Positions 29,825 through 38,631 of a DNA stretch of 64,000 bases are shown here, in pieces. The DNA is from JANRJY01 sp033763735. Lineage in GTDB: Bacteria > Bacteroidota > Bacteroidia > Cytophagales > UBA9547. The notes below the pieces were generated by a model that was not told the origin of the DNA, searched no databases, and worked only from the letters and a program-made list of their open reading frames with translations. The stretch lies in assembly GCA_033763735.1 (NCBI GenBank), contig JANRJY010000026.1, positions 1-64,000 of the forward strand, written 5' to 3'. The position numbers and the translations under genes are program-made. How positions within the stretch are numbered: the first letter of the stretch is position 1; every line of letters begins with the position of its first letter.

Positions 29825-30349
29825 GTGAAAAGCTTTTTTATAACTGTGGTTATTTTTTTATCAAATTTCCAAATGTTTGGTCAACAATCAGAAATCAGTA
29901 CCAATATCACTAAAATTAACGCTAGTTTAAATGAAATTGAAGATGTTTTACTCAAAATCCCTCCATTAGTAAAAGCAGCTCAGTCTTCTAAATCAAAAGA
30001 ACAAATCAATGAATATGTAACAAAAATTAATGCACATGCAGATAAGGCTCAGGAACTTGTCAAAAAAGCTGAAAATGATGCAGATATCGCTGAAAAATCA
30101 GCTCGTGATATAAATTGTTATAGTGCTGCTTCTGAAGCTGATGATGGTGAAGATTATTGCAGACATATGAAATATTACACTTTTGAAATTAAAATATATG
30201 CTCAAAAAGCTTTGAAAGAATCAGAATTATCATATTCAAAGAACTATTTAGGCAAAATATCGGGTTATATTGAAGATTCGTATGAGTCGCTCAAAAATGC
30301 CCGAACTGAGTTTGAAGATTGCTTGAAAGACCTCCAAAATTGTAATTGA
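29825..30349 (+). CDS. Small secreted helical protein, unknown function
   Basis: GTG start at 29825; 174 residues with a signal peptide (MKSFFITVVIFLSNFQMFGQ). The mature part is charged, rich in Lys, Glu and Ala, and looks wholly alpha-helical or coiled coil (AHADKAQELVKKAENDADIAEKSA). Four cysteines are present (two around residues 98-112 and two near the C-terminus). I do not recognise the family. It ends one base before the next small gene. Confidence 0.6.
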   Translation: MKSFFITVVIFLSNFQMFGQQSEISTNITKINASLNEIEDVLLKIPPLVKAAQSSKSKEQINEYVTKINAHADKAQELVKKAENDADIAEKSARDINCYSAASEADDGEDYCRHMKYYTFEIKIYAQKALKESELSYSKNYLGKISGYIEDSYESLKNARTEFEDCLKDLQNCN

Positions 30350-30350
30350 T

Positions 30351-30623
30351 ATGGAAAATCTGCTTAATAAAATCAAAAAAGAAGCCCCTTTTGCATTTAA
30401 AGAATTCAAGGATTTTATTGATAAAGGTTACCACAGCTATTTTGAGTTTCATAAGATAAGTTTAGATACACTTAACTTGGATTTTGGGATTGGAATATTC
30501 ATCCGTTTTTTTAATGAAAATGCCATCGACTTTACAATTGACTGCTCAGATATTTCAAATCTTGAATCAGAAATAATAGATGCATTTAAAGGGCATGAAA
30601 ATGTAATTGGTCATTATTCCTAA
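30351..30623 (+). CDS. Small cytoplasmic protein, unknown function
   Basis: ATG start one base after the previous stop; 90 residues, no signal peptide, acidic with a mixed alpha/beta look (FGIGIFIRFFNENAIDFTIDCSDI). I do not recognise it. Close packing with the upstream secreted protein suggests co-transcription. Confidence 0.55.
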   Translation: MENLLNKIKKEAPFAFKEFKDFIDKGYHSYFEFHKISLDTLNLDFGIGIFIRFFNENAIDFTIDCSDISNLESEIIDAFKGHENVIGHYS

Positions 30624-30636
30624 ATTCGAATAACCA

Positions 30637-30820
30637 CTGACAAAATTTAGAGAAGAGTTAGGAAAGTTTTTTTTTGGATACTGCTAAGTTAGTGATTGCA
30701 GGTGTTGTAATTACTGGAATTACAAATTTCCAATTATTTGACTCATTAAATTTACTTATATTTGGTGCAATATTTGCATTTATACTTGCATTAGTCGGAT
30801 TTCTAATACCTAAAGAGTAA
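30637..30820 (+). pseudogene. Small membrane protein gene, frameshifted at a run of nine T
   Basis: From 30674 the frame reads LDTAKLVIAGVVITGI, a transmembrane stretch, a second hydrophobic segment and a stop at 30818-30820 (48 residues). The matching N-terminal part (TKFREELGKFF) lies in another frame from about 30637. The two join if the nine-T run at 30667-30675 loses one T, giving GKFFLDTAKLV. The expected start is CTG at 30637 rather than ATG. The restored protein resembles small two-helix membrane proteins common in Bacteroidota (DUF6722-like; low certainty). It could be a decayed gene, a slippage-controlled gene or a sequencing error in a homopolymer. Confidence 0.5.
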
Positions 30821-30825
30821 AAATC

Positions 30826-30936
30826 ATGAATATATTACTTCATCCCGTTATTTTTATTGGATTAGTTTTTAGTATACTAGGTATTATTGCTGTAATTTAT
30901 TTGAAATACGAAGATGCACACGGCAGGAAAGTGTAA
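30826..30936 (+). CDS. 36-residue single-pass membrane peptide
   Basis: ATG at 30826, five bases after the preceding stop; 36 residues, one hydrophobic helix (LLHPVIFIGLVFSILGIIAV) followed by a charged tail (YLKYEDAHGRKV). The stop directly abuts the stop of the convergent ribH. Probably a real small membrane protein in the same unit as the frameshifted gene, but a chance frame cannot be excluded. Function unknown. Confidence 0.4.
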   Translation: MNILLHPVIFIGLVFSILGIIAVIYLKYEDAHGRKV

Positions 30937-31452
30937 TTATGCGAGTGCCCAACCTTTCTTTACCAATTTCCCTTTCCAAACTAACAACATTTTTAAAGCT
31001 GTAATCGCAGCCTCATGTCCCTTATTTCCATGCTTGCCTCCTGCCCTATCTAAAGCTTGTTGTTGATTTAAAGTAGTAAGTACTCCAAAAATGATAGGTT
31101 TATTAAATTTGATATTCAATTCAGTTATTCCATAACTCACGGATTGACATATATAATCGAAATGAGGTGTATCGCCCATAACCACACAACCTAAAGCTAT
31201 CACTGCATCCACTTTCAGATTAGAAGCCATCCATTGGCAACCTAAAGTGAGTTCAAAACTACCGGGTACATTGGTCCGAATAATATTTTTTTCCCTAACA
31301 CCTGATTGGATCAAGGCTTCTTTAGCTCCTGTGAAAAGTGATTCTGTGATATCTGCATTCCATTCGGCAACTACTATTGCTATTTTAAATTTTGAGCAAT
31401 CGGCATTTTTCGATATTGTTCCAATGCTTAAATTTTGAACAGAAGAAGCCAT
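30937..31452 (-). CDS. ribH: 6,7-dimethyl-8-ribityllumazine synthase
   Basis: This 171-residue enzyme condenses 5-amino-6-ribitylamino-uracil with dihydroxybutanone phosphate, the penultimate step of riboflavin synthesis. Family motifs are visible: VVAEWNADITESL at the substrate pocket, VPGSFEL, GCVVMGDTPHFDYIC with the catalytic His, and FGVLTTLNQQQALDRAGG. Length fits, with a slightly long N-terminus. The start is one base from the stop of the upstream response-regulator gene, so the two are probably co-transcribed. No FMN riboswitch was noticed upstream. Confidence 0.95.
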   Translation of the reverse strand: MASSVQNLSIGTISKNADCSKFKIAIVVAEWNADITESLFTGAKEALIQSGVREKNIIRTNVPGSFELTLGCQWMASNLKVDAVIALGCVVMGDTPHFDYICQSVSYGITELNIKFNKPIIFGVLTTLNQQQALDRAGGKHGNKGHEAAITALKMLLVWKGKLVKKGWALA

Positions 31453-31453
31453 T

Positions 31454-31867
31454 TTATAATTCCTGATATTTTGCAGCTAGGGCATTAAAACTCTCAAAAG
31501 TAATTGGCTTTGAAACAAAGTCAATTACAAATTCACTATTGTTGAATCGATCCATATCCGAACGATTATCAGAACTGGTTAACATTGCCAATTTAATATG
31601 TTTAGTGAATTCATAAGGCATCTTCTCAAATTCATCCATAAATACAAAACCATTAATAACAGGCATATTAATATCTAAGAAAATGATATTGGGAAATTTC
31701 TCAGGAGAATTTTGAATAGAAGCCAAATATTCAAGTGCTGCCTTTCCAGAACTTTTTGTTATGATATTTCCTTTGTAACCTGTTTTTTCGATTACAATTT
31801 TCGCTATCAACAAGTCCGTTTCATTGTCGTCTATTACAAGGACATTTTTTATTTCAGTTGTGGGCAT
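31454..31867 (-). CDS. Single-domain response regulator (CheY-like receiver)
   Basis: The 137-residue protein is a stand-alone receiver domain: acidic pair in VLVIDDNETD, phospho-acceptor Asp in IIFLDINMPVING, Thr/Ser switch in LAMLTSSDN, and Lys in VIDFVSKPI. It has no output domain, so it should act through protein contacts within a phosphorelay. No histidine kinase is encoded nearby. It lies between an exonuclease gene and ribH on the same strand. Confidence 0.9.
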   Translation of the reverse strand: MPTTEIKNVLVIDDNETDLLIAKIVIEKTGYKGNIITKSSGKAALEYLASIQNSPEKFPNIIFLDINMPVINGFVFMDEFEKMPYEFTKHIKLAMLTSSDNRSDMDRFNNSEFVIDFVSKPITFESFNALAAKYQEL

Positions 31868-31901
31868 TATTCTTTATTTTTATAATAGATTACATAAATA
31901 A

Positions 31902-32714
31902 CTATTTTTTAGCTAATTCATGCTTAATTTTTAGTTCAGTAAATCTTCTTTTTGAATCTAATGAAAAATCACTTTTCATAAACCAATCATAATATTGATG
32001 TTCGGCTTGAAGCACTTGTCCAATAGTTTTGTCCTTATGTTTTCCAAAGTTAAATACGGCTTCACCCTTGTCGTTATATACAAATCTGCCGGCAAAATCA
32101 ATATTTTTGTTTTCAGTTAACTTATGTAAGGCAGCCATATCATTTGAAATTGAAAAAAGTGCTTTACCGGTATTTTCATCAATCAATGAATTCCCTTCAT
32201 ACTTTTCTATTTGGGCTTGTAATACTTCCAATGTAGCAATAGTATCCGCTTCAGCACTATGAGCGTTTTCCAACTTTTTGCCACAATAGAATTTATATGC
32301 TGCGGCTAAGTTCCTGGGTTCCATCATATGAAATATTTTTTGTGCATCAATCAAGTTACGCCCTTGTACACTAAAGTCGATATTGGCTCTTAAAAACTCC
32401 TCCGCTAGCATAGGAAGATCAAATTTGAGCATATTAAAACCCGAAAGGTCGCATCCTTCGATAAATGTGGCAAGTGATTTTGCAATTTCATGAAACTTTG
32501 GAGCATCTTTCACATCTTCATCATATATTCCATGCAATAAGCTAACTTCCTTAGGGATGGGAATTCCTGGATTAATCCGTTTAGTCATTGTTTGTTTTTC
32601 TCCGTTTACTAATATTTTAATAAAACAAAGTTCAACAATACGATCGTGTGACAAATTTAAGCCGGTTGATTCCAAGTCAAAAAATACCAGCGGCTTCCTT
32701 AGGTTGAGTTTCAA
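31902..32714 (-). CDS. DEDDh 3'-5' exonuclease (DNA polymerase III epsilon-like)
   Basis: The 270-residue protein carries the DEDDh exonuclease motifs: FFDLESTGL (Asp13, Glu15) as ExoI, GFNMLKFDLPML as ExoII, and HSAEADTIATLEV (His and Asp) as ExoIII. A C-terminal segment (FGKHKDKTIGQVL ... YYDWFMKSDF) resembles the small extra domain of exodeoxyribonuclease X-like proteins, which suggests DNA repair rather than replication proofreading. Role inferred from family. Confidence 0.88.
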   Translation of the reverse strand: MKLNLRKPLVFFDLESTGLNLSHDRIVELCFIKILVNGEKQTMTKRINPGIPIPKEVSLLHGIYDEDVKDAPKFHEIAKSLATFIEGCDLSGFNMLKFDLPMLAEEFLRANIDFSVQGRNLIDAQKIFHMMEPRNLAAAYKFYCGKKLENAHSAEADTIATLEVLQAQIEKYEGNSLIDENTGKALFSISNDMAALHKLTENKNIDFAGRFVYNDKGEAVFNFGKHKDKTIGQVLQAEHQYYDWFMKSDFSLDSKRRFTELKIKHELAKK

Positions 32715-32757
32715 ATGTGAAAATAAATTTGTAGCAAACTTAGCGAAATATTATGAT

Positions 32758-33636
32758 TTAGCACAAATACGAACTATATAGTTCAAAATATTCATGATCG
32801 CCTATTTCATCAAATTTATAACCAAACGACATGTAAGAAGGTTTGTTTCCAAACTGAATCATTCTTATATATTTGTACAATCGCAAATAAAGTTCAGAGT
32901 TTTTCGAAATGTTCCCCGCGAGAATCAAAGGTACATTTTCTGGATTAAGTCCTAATTGATCGTATACAAAAAGCACAAAGTACAAGAAATCGTTTGGAGT
33001 TTGGTAAGCAAAATTGTTACAAAACTCTAAACTCCCTTTTTTCTTAACGATAATCGTAAAAAACTTATTTTCAACATTGATATAAACTTGTTTTTCGCTT
33101 TTCGATTGTTGGTTGTTAAGTGCACCTTCAATCATTAAACTTGTGTGGTGCAAAAGTTCTACATTCTTCTGAGGATATTTTCTCTTAAACCACTCTATCA
33201 GTTTTGATTCGGCTGCGAACACATTTACTGCATCATTAGAGCCATGTTTGAAATAATAAATTCCATCCCCTTCAGTAAAAGTGGTGTTGATAGCCAAGTA
33301 GTTATGCATTGATTTCTCATCAAAAAGTGCATATGGAACTAATGAAAATTTTAAATTTTTTATAGATAACCTAACCGTTTTCCAAAAACCAGCTTGCAAC
33401 ACATGATGATCATCATACAAAAATTCAAGCGTTTGAATAAGTTCTTCAATATTGAAGTGTTTGCTAAAGTTATAATCTTCAATAAGTAAACAACGATTTC
33501 TTTTAGTATCAATAACGCAAAATCTAAAATACTCTTCGCTTACCTGTATTGACAAAGTGTAATGATGCAAATGATCCACCTCAAAAGTGTCATCTACAAT
33601 TTTTCTTACAAGTTGATAGGAAGCATTCATATTCAA
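32758..33636 (-). CDS. DUF3822 family protein
   Basis: This 292-residue cytoplasmic protein matches the DUF3822 family of Bacteroidota by its N-terminal block (LHHYTLSIQVSEEYFRFCVI), a central block around FYDDHH/KTVRLSI, and the C-terminal IRMIQFGNKPSYMSFGYKF. The fold resembles an actin-like/ASKHA arrangement in such proteins (inference). No function is established. It has its own likely promoter at 33668-33696. Confidence 0.75.
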   Translation of the reverse strand: MNMNASYQLVRKIVDDTFEVDHLHHYTLSIQVSEEYFRFCVIDTKRNRCLLIEDYNFSKHFNIEELIQTLEFLYDDHHVLQAGFWKTVRLSIKNLKFSLVPYALFDEKSMHNYLAINTTFTEGDGIYYFKHGSNDAVNVFAAESKLIEWFKRKYPQKNVELLHHTSLMIEGALNNQQSKSEKQVYINVENKFFTIIVKKKGSLEFCNNFAYQTPNDFLYFVLFVYDQLGLNPENVPLILAGNISKNSELYLRLYKYIRMIQFGNKPSYMSFGYKFDEIGDHEYFELYSSYLC

Positions 33637-33667
33637 AAAAGAGTATTACTCAGTTTACTATTTTGTT

Positions 33668-33696
33668 CAAATATAAACTTAATAACTAAAAAACAA
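33668..33696 (-). promoter_or_regulatory. Likely Bacteroidota promoter for the DUF3822 gene
   Basis: On the minus strand a TTG (33696-33694) is followed after 18 bases by TATATTTG (33675-33668), a match to the -7 consensus TAnnTTTG. The predicted transcript start is near 33660, about 25 bases before the start codon at 33636. Confidence 0.5.
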
Positions 33697-33717
33697 CATA
33701 ATGTGGAAAAATTATTT

Positions 33718-34893
33718 TTATAACATTTTTATTACAATAGCAGATGCTCCTCCACCACCATTACAAATACCAGCAACGCCTATTTTTGAGGCATTATTTG
33801 ACAAAACAGACATCAAAGTACTAATTATTCTTACACCTGAAGCACCCAGTGGATGACCTAAAGATACTGCACCACCATAAATATTACACCTTGAATTTTC
33901 GATATTTAACTTTATAATATTAGCTAATGCTACTACAGAAAATGCTTCATTAATCTCAAAAAAATCCACATTTTGTTGTTTGATTCCAGCGTATTCAATT
34001 GCTTTTGGAATTGCCAAAGCAGGTGAAGTTGTATAATATTTCGGTTCTTGAGCAGCATCTGCAAAACCAATGATTATTGCCAATGGCTCTAATTTATATT
34101 TCTGAACTGCCATTTCACTTGCAAGTAATAATGCACCTGCTCCATCATTGATAGTGGAGGCATTGGCAGCGGTAATTGTACCCTCATTTTCAAAAACTGG
34201 TTTCAAGTTGGGTATTTTATCGAAATTCACAATTTTAAACTCTTCATCTTGAGTTACTTCAATGATTTCTTTGCCTTTGGTTGATTTTACAGGAATTACC
34301 TCATTTTTAAATAAATTATTTTCCCAAGCTTTAGCCGATCTTTGATACGATTGAATCGCATGGGCATCTTGCATTTCGCGAGTAATATGCATTTCTTTTG
34401 CTATTATTTCGGCCGCAGTTCCCATATGAATATTGTTATACACATCCCACAATCCATCTTTTAAAATACCATCAAATATCTGCCCATGTCCCAATTTATA
34501 ACCTGTTCGCGCCTTATCCAGATAATATGGCGTATTTGACATACTTTCCATTCCTCCGGCTATAACCAAATCATTGATTCCCAACATGATACTTTGTGCA
34601 CCTAGCATAACGGCTTTCATCCCTGAAGCACACACCTTGTTTACTGTGGTACAAACAACTGATTCACTTAATCCCGCAAATAAAGCTGCTTGCCTTGCGG
34701 GTGATTGGCCTAAACCTGCTGAAAGCACATTGCCCATGAACACTTCAGTAATTAATTCAGGATTAATTTTGGCTTTTTTAACAACTGCTTTGATTGCCTC
34801 AGATCCCAATTGGGTTGCAGTTAAAGATGAAAGCGCTCCATTAAAACTTCCAATAGGAGTTCGAGCTGATGAAACTATATAAACAGGTTGCAT
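33718..34893 (-). CDS. Acetyl-CoA C-acyltransferase (thiolase)
   Basis: This 391-residue enzyme is a biosynthetic-type thiolase that condenses two acetyl-CoA or cleaves 3-ketoacyl-CoA. The nucleophilic Cys88 is in NKVCASGMKA, the His of NEAF-type context is in FFEINEAFSVVAL, GGAVSLGHPLGASG carries the second catalytic His, and CNGGGGAS the second Cys. Length is standard. It is monocistronic here, and no beta-oxidation partner is adjacent, so the pathway (acetoacetyl-CoA formation or fatty-acid degradation) cannot be decided. Confidence 0.95.
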   Translation of the reverse strand: MQPVYIVSSARTPIGSFNGALSSLTATQLGSEAIKAVVKKAKINPELITEVFMGNVLSAGLGQSPARQAALFAGLSESVVCTTVNKVCASGMKAVMLGAQSIMLGINDLVIAGGMESMSNTPYYLDKARTGYKLGHGQIFDGILKDGLWDVYNNIHMGTAAEIIAKEMHITREMQDAHAIQSYQRSAKAWENNLFKNEVIPVKSTKGKEIIEVTQDEEFKIVNFDKIPNLKPVFENEGTITAANASTINDGAGALLLASEMAVQKYKLEPLAIIIGFADAAQEPKYYTTSPALAIPKAIEYAGIKQQNVDFFEINEAFSVVALANIIKLNIENSRCNIYGGAVSLGHPLGASGVRIISTLMSVLSNNASKIGVAGICNGGGGASAIVIKML

Positions 34894-34953
34894 ATTTTTA
34901 TTTTATTTTGTTCAAATTACGGTAAATATTGATAAATGATTGCTTGAATCGTT

Positions 34954-34981
34954 TTTGATTTATATATTTCTTTTATATTTG
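34954..34981 (+). promoter_or_regulatory. Likely promoter of tRNA-His
   Basis: TTTG at 34954-34957 is followed after 16 bases by TATATTTG (34974-34981), matching the Bacteroidota -33/-7 pattern with slightly short spacing. The tRNA begins 16 bases downstream. Confidence 0.5.
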
Positions 34982-34996
34982 CACCCCGATTCACAC

Positions 34997-35070
34997 GGAG
35001 ATTGTAGCTCAGCTGGTAGAGCGCTAGATTGTGGTTCTAGATGTCGCGGGTTCGAGCCCCGTCTTTCTCC
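34997..35070 (+). tRNA. tRNA-His (GTG anticodon)
   Basis: A cloverleaf can be drawn: D arm GCTC-loop-GAGC (35007-35022), anticodon stem CTAGA/TCTAG with loop TTGTGGT (anticodon GTG), T arm GCGGG-TTCGAGC-CCCGT, extra G at position -1 opposite C73, as expected for histidine. No CCA is encoded; a T run follows at 35072-35078. The acceptor stem is imperfect: positions 5-68 and 6-67 are both T opposite T. Everything else fits, so it is probably functional. Confidence 0.9.
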
Positions 35071-35076
35071 CTTTTT

Positions 35077-35790
35077 TTAAACAATCAACTTTTCCCTTAA
35101 TTCTTTGTTTTTTTGCAAAAATTGCTCAACCGATAGTGCATCTTTAACATTATAGTTACCAATACCTATTCTTCTTAGTTCTGTCAAATAAGCACCTGAT
35201 TGTAAAGATTTTGCCAAGTCATGTACTAAGCTTCTAATATAGGTTCCTTTCGAACAAATAACCTTAAATTTGAACCTAGGTATTTCAAATGAAAGTAATT
35301 CGAACAAATCTATTCGAACTTCTCTGGAAACAAGTTCAATAGTTTTCCCTTTTCGCGCGATGTCATACAGTCGCTTGCCATCAACTTTTATAGCAGAATA
35401 CATTGGAGGAAACTGGTTGATGATACCCGTAAAGTCTTTTAATTTTTCAACAATTAATTCTTTGGTTAAGTGGGATATTTCGAAATCCTTGTCAAATTCA
35501 GTTTCTGCATCGTATGAAGGAGTTGTGTGTCCAAAAACCATTTCTCCTTCATAGGTTTTAGTTTGGGCTTGGAAAGTGTCAATTTGTTTGGTCATTTTTC
35601 CGGTACAAATGATTAATAATCCGGTTGCGAGTGGATCTAGAGTGCCGGCATGACCTATTTTTTTAACTTTTGTAGCATAGCGAAGCTTATTTACTACATC
35701 AAATGATGTCCATCCTTTTGGTTTGTCAATTAGCAAAAGTTGACCTTCCTCATAAAATTGTTTTACAGGATCAACTAAAATATCGCTCAT
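35077..35790 (-). CDS. truB: tRNA pseudouridine-55 synthase
   Basis: The 237-residue enzyme makes pseudouridine-55 in the T loop of tRNAs. The catalytic Asp52 is in KIGHAGTLDPLATGLL; further family motifs are DKPKGWTSFDVV, YEGEMVFGHTTPSYDAE, QFPPMYSAIKVDGKRLYDIAR and CSKGTYIRSLVHDL. It is slightly shorter than proteobacterial TruB and lacks a clear PUA domain, as in other Bacteroidota. The start overlaps the end of the upstream glycosyltransferase gene by 20 bases. Confidence 0.96.
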   Translation of the reverse strand: MSDILVDPVKQFYEEGQLLLIDKPKGWTSFDVVNKLRYATKVKKIGHAGTLDPLATGLLIICTGKMTKQIDTFQAQTKTYEGEMVFGHTTPSYDAETEFDKDFEISHLTKELIVEKLKDFTGIINQFPPMYSAIKVDGKRLYDIARKGKTIELVSREVRIDLFELLSFEIPRFKFKVICSKGTYIRSLVHDLAKSLQSGAYLTELRRIGIGNYNVKDALSVEQFLQKNKELREKLIV

Positions 35791-36577
35791 ACAATTCAGG
35801 TTTTAAAGCTTTTTTAAGTTTCATTGGCAATACCAAAAAGAATCTGAATTTCAAATAAGTCCATAAATATTGTATGCCATGCCAAAAATGATGTTTAAAT
35901 TTGATTTGCAACATTTCATTCATCATTGGTACATTACCAAGGTGCGATTTAGATTCCCCATGTACTCTAAAACTTGCAACAGTTACAGGCAAATACACCA
36001 TTTCCCCTTTTTCCGATAAAGAAACTATAAGCTCATAATCCATACAGTAATGCAGATTAGTTTGCAAATAGTTGATTTCTCTCAAATATTTTCCATTGAA
36101 AAATGAAGAGGTTTGATACAAAATAGAGGCAAACTCGTTGGTTTTTAACAACATATTCGTATTGCAAGGTTGCGCTTTTTTAAATTTGACATTATTCCCT
36201 TTTGAATCTATGATTTGACAATCTCCATAAAATACGGCTGCTTTAGGATTTAGTTTATAAGCTGCAACTATTTTGCTAACCACTTGATTATCATATAATA
36301 AATCATCAGAATTCAGGTAAAATAAAATATCACCTTTTGCCATTCGCCATCCTTTATTAATGGCATCTGATTGACCTTTGTCTGCTTCAGACACCCAATA
36401 AGTTAGTTTATCTGCATACTTCTTAATAACATCAATACTCCCATCAGTACTTCCCCCATCAAAAATGATATATTCAATATTTGGATAATCCTGATTAAGA
36501 ACGGATAATACGGTGTGTTCAATATATTTGACCTGATTAAAAGAGGGGGTAACTATGGAGACTAATGGAGGGGGCAT
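35771..36577 (-). CDS. Family 2 glycosyltransferase
   Basis: The 268-residue protein has a GT-A fold: nucleotide-binding start VSIVTPSFNQVKYIEHTV, IEYIIFDGGSTDGS, and the metal-binding motif LNSDDLLYD, followed by a short C-terminal tail. It probably transfers a sugar to a cell-surface glycan; donor and acceptor are unknown. It lies between a second glycosyltransferase gene and truB in one minus-strand run. Confidence 0.9.
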   Translation of the reverse strand: MPPPLVSIVTPSFNQVKYIEHTVLSVLNQDYPNIEYIIFDGGSTDGSIDVIKKYADKLTYWVSEADKGQSDAINKGWRMAKGDILFYLNSDDLLYDNQVVSKIVAAYKLNPKAAVFYGDCQIIDSKGNNVKFKKAQPCNTNMLLKTNEFASILYQTSSFFNGKYLREINYLQTNLHYCMDYELIVSLSEKGEMVYLPVTVASFRVHGESKSHLGNVPMMNEMLQIKFKHHFWHGIQYLWTYLKFRFFLVLPMKLKKALKPELYERYFS

Positions 36578-36591
36578 TTACAAAACTGAAA

Positions 36592-37641
36592 TTAAAGTGA
36601 ATCAATAACCAGGAACATTCTTTCTGCTCTTTTATCCAAAGAATAATTTTCCTCAATTCTTTTTCTTGCTAATTTGCCTAAGGTTAAATAATCCGATTCA
36701 AGAGCGCTCCTTATTAATTCAGCCAGCATATCTTTGTCTTTTTTTAATAGAATAAATCCACTTTCTCCAACAATCATAGGCATTGCAGCTACATCCGATA
36801 CAATAGGCACACATTCACATAACATTGCCTCACACAAAGCATTAGGAAAGCCTTCAGCAATAGATAATTGCAAATAAAATGCAGCTTCGGATAAAACATC
36901 TTTTAACTTATTGTTTTCAATGTATTCATGATAAACCACATTGGCAGGTGCAGGTGGCATTTTATTTTTATCATTCATGCCAATAATTATAAAAGTACAT
37001 TCTGGAAACTTGGGTGCTATTTGTAATATTAAATCAATGCCTTTTCTTAAAAAAACAGTTTTGTTTTCAAGTGATTTTCCAATGGTTACGAAAGTTTTGT
37101 AGGCCCGAACAATATTCTCATTTTTAAAGAATGTTTTTGAATCGTAACCATTATAAATCGTTTCAAATCTTGCATTTACTCTTTTAGCAAAATACTTTAT
37201 TCCTTGCCTTTTATAATCAATATTGTAGTAATTCCAAACCGAATCAATTAATGATTCATGCACGGGCAAAATAACGGTAGAAAACCGATATGTTTTGCTT
37301 GAAAACCACCCTAAAACCTTTTTTCTAAAATTTCCATAATTTATTGAAGGAAAGCTAAATGCATCCGTACCTCCAACCATTACCAAAAATGGTTTTGAAG
37401 TAAATTTTGCAAATATTGCAGGTAAAAAAGAATGGTATCCGGCAAATTGACTAAATACGATATCGCATTTTGAAATATTGAATATTAAAAATAACATTTG
37501 TTTCAATAGCAATATTAGAATTTCAAAATTTGACTTCGCATGAAATTGAAATGGAATTAATTGATATTTCTTGGCTAATATTTCGGTATCCTTATCTATA
37601 AAAGTAGCTTTGATATGCGTGATGTAGAGTATCTTTTTCAA
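36592..37641 (-). CDS. Family 4-type glycosyltransferase
   Basis: The 349-residue protein looks like a GT-B enzyme. The C-terminal half has the EX7E motif in AEGFPNALCEAM and a donor-site segment VPIVSDVAAMPMIVGESGFIL. The N-terminal half (KKILYITHIKATFIDKD, LVMVGGTDAFSFPS) is the acceptor Rossmann domain. Likely substrate is a lipid- or protein-linked surface glycan. It is 14 bases from the GT2 gene and 10 bases after the DUF58 gene, in the same direction. Confidence 0.88.
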   Translation of the reverse strand: MKKILYITHIKATFIDKDTEILAKKYQLIPFQFHAKSNFEILILLLKQMLFLIFNISKCDIVFSQFAGYHSFLPAIFAKFTSKPFLVMVGGTDAFSFPSINYGNFRKKVLGWFSSKTYRFSTVILPVHESLIDSVWNYYNIDYKRQGIKYFAKRVNARFETIYNGYDSKTFFKNENIVRAYKTFVTIGKSLENKTVFLRKGIDLILQIAPKFPECTFIIIGMNDKNKMPPAPANVVYHEYIENNKLKDVLSEAAFYLQLSIAEGFPNALCEAMLCECVPIVSDVAAMPMIVGESGFILLKKDKDMLAELIRSALESDYLTLGKLARKRIEENYSLDKRAERMFLVIDSL

Positions 37642-37651
37642 AACAAAATCC

Positions 37652-38560
37652 TCACATTTTACTTCTTTTGATTAAAAATGGCATAAGCACTTGCTTAAAG
37701 TCTTGATTTGCATCTATTTCAATATAGTCAATTTTAAAATTGCCACATTTCAATTTAATTTCATTACTAAATTTCAATAATGATTCCTTATAACTTTTCT
37801 TGATTTGAGCAGGATTCACTTTTATTTTTTCACCAGTTTCAATATCTACAAACATGGTAGGTCGATCTTCAAACTCAAATTCCAATTCTGTATTTTTATC
37901 TTTTACATGAAACACAATTACTTCATGTTGCATGTGTTTTAGATGTTTCAATGCATTTAATAACTCATCGGTTTGGAGCATATCCTCAAACATGTCACTG
38001 AAAAGGATTACTAAACTTCGTTTATGAATTTTCTCAGCTATTGTGTTTAATACATTATATACTTTAGTTTTATGATTAATTGATTTTTTATCAAAAAGCC
38101 TATGCATTTGGAGCATCAATTCGTGCAAATGTTTACTAGTTGATTTTACAGGTGTGTGAAGAATTATTTCTTCATCAAATGCTACTAATCCTACAGCATC
38201 TCTTTGCTTTTGTAACAAATGGGCAATAGTTGAAGCACTTAATATGCTAAATTTAAGTTTGGTTAGCTTGTCTTCCGGATAATACATAGAGGATGAAACA
38301 TCCAATAAAATTGTACATCTCAGATTCGTTTCTTCCTCATATTTTTTGACAAAAAGTCTGTCTGACTTTGCATATACTTTCCAATCAATGTGGCGCGTAC
38401 TTTCACTTGTATTGTATTGTCTATGTTCAGCAAACTCAACCGAAAAACCATGATATGGCGATTGATGCAAACCAGTAATAAAACCTTCTACTACTTGCTT
38501 GGTCAAAAATTCAATGTCACCAAACCTGTGGCCCGAATGTTTTATTTCATTTATATTCAT
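37652..38560 (-). CDS. DUF58/von Willebrand A-like protein
   Basis: This 302-residue protein belongs to the DUF58 family usually paired with MoxR ATPases. The conserved block RHIDWKVYAKSDRLFVKKYE is followed by a VWA-type metal site (LLDVSSSMYY) and a second strand segment LVILFSDMFED. No MoxR gene is adjacent in this window; instead two glycosyltransferase genes follow at 10- and 14-base spacing. A role in assembly or chaperoning of surface complexes is inferred from the family only. Confidence 0.88.
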   Translation of the reverse strand: MNINEIKHSGHRFGDIEFLTKQVVEGFITGLHQSPYHGFSVEFAEHRQYNTSESTRHIDWKVYAKSDRLFVKKYEEETNLRCTILLDVSSSMYYPEDKLTKLKFSILSASTIAHLLQKQRDAVGLVAFDEEIILHTPVKSTSKHLHELMLQMHRLFDKKSINHKTKVYNVLNTIAEKIHKRSLVILFSDMFEDMLQTDELLNALKHLKHMQHEVIVFHVKDKNTELEFEFEDRPTMFVDIETGEKIKVNPAQIKKSYKESLLKFSNEIKLKCGNFKIDYIEIDANQDFKQVLMPFLIKRSKM

Positions 38561-38631
38561 TAATTAATATTGGATAGACACGTAAAATTAACTCAATATT
38601 TGAATATAATTTGGTGTTTCGCAAATTCTAA

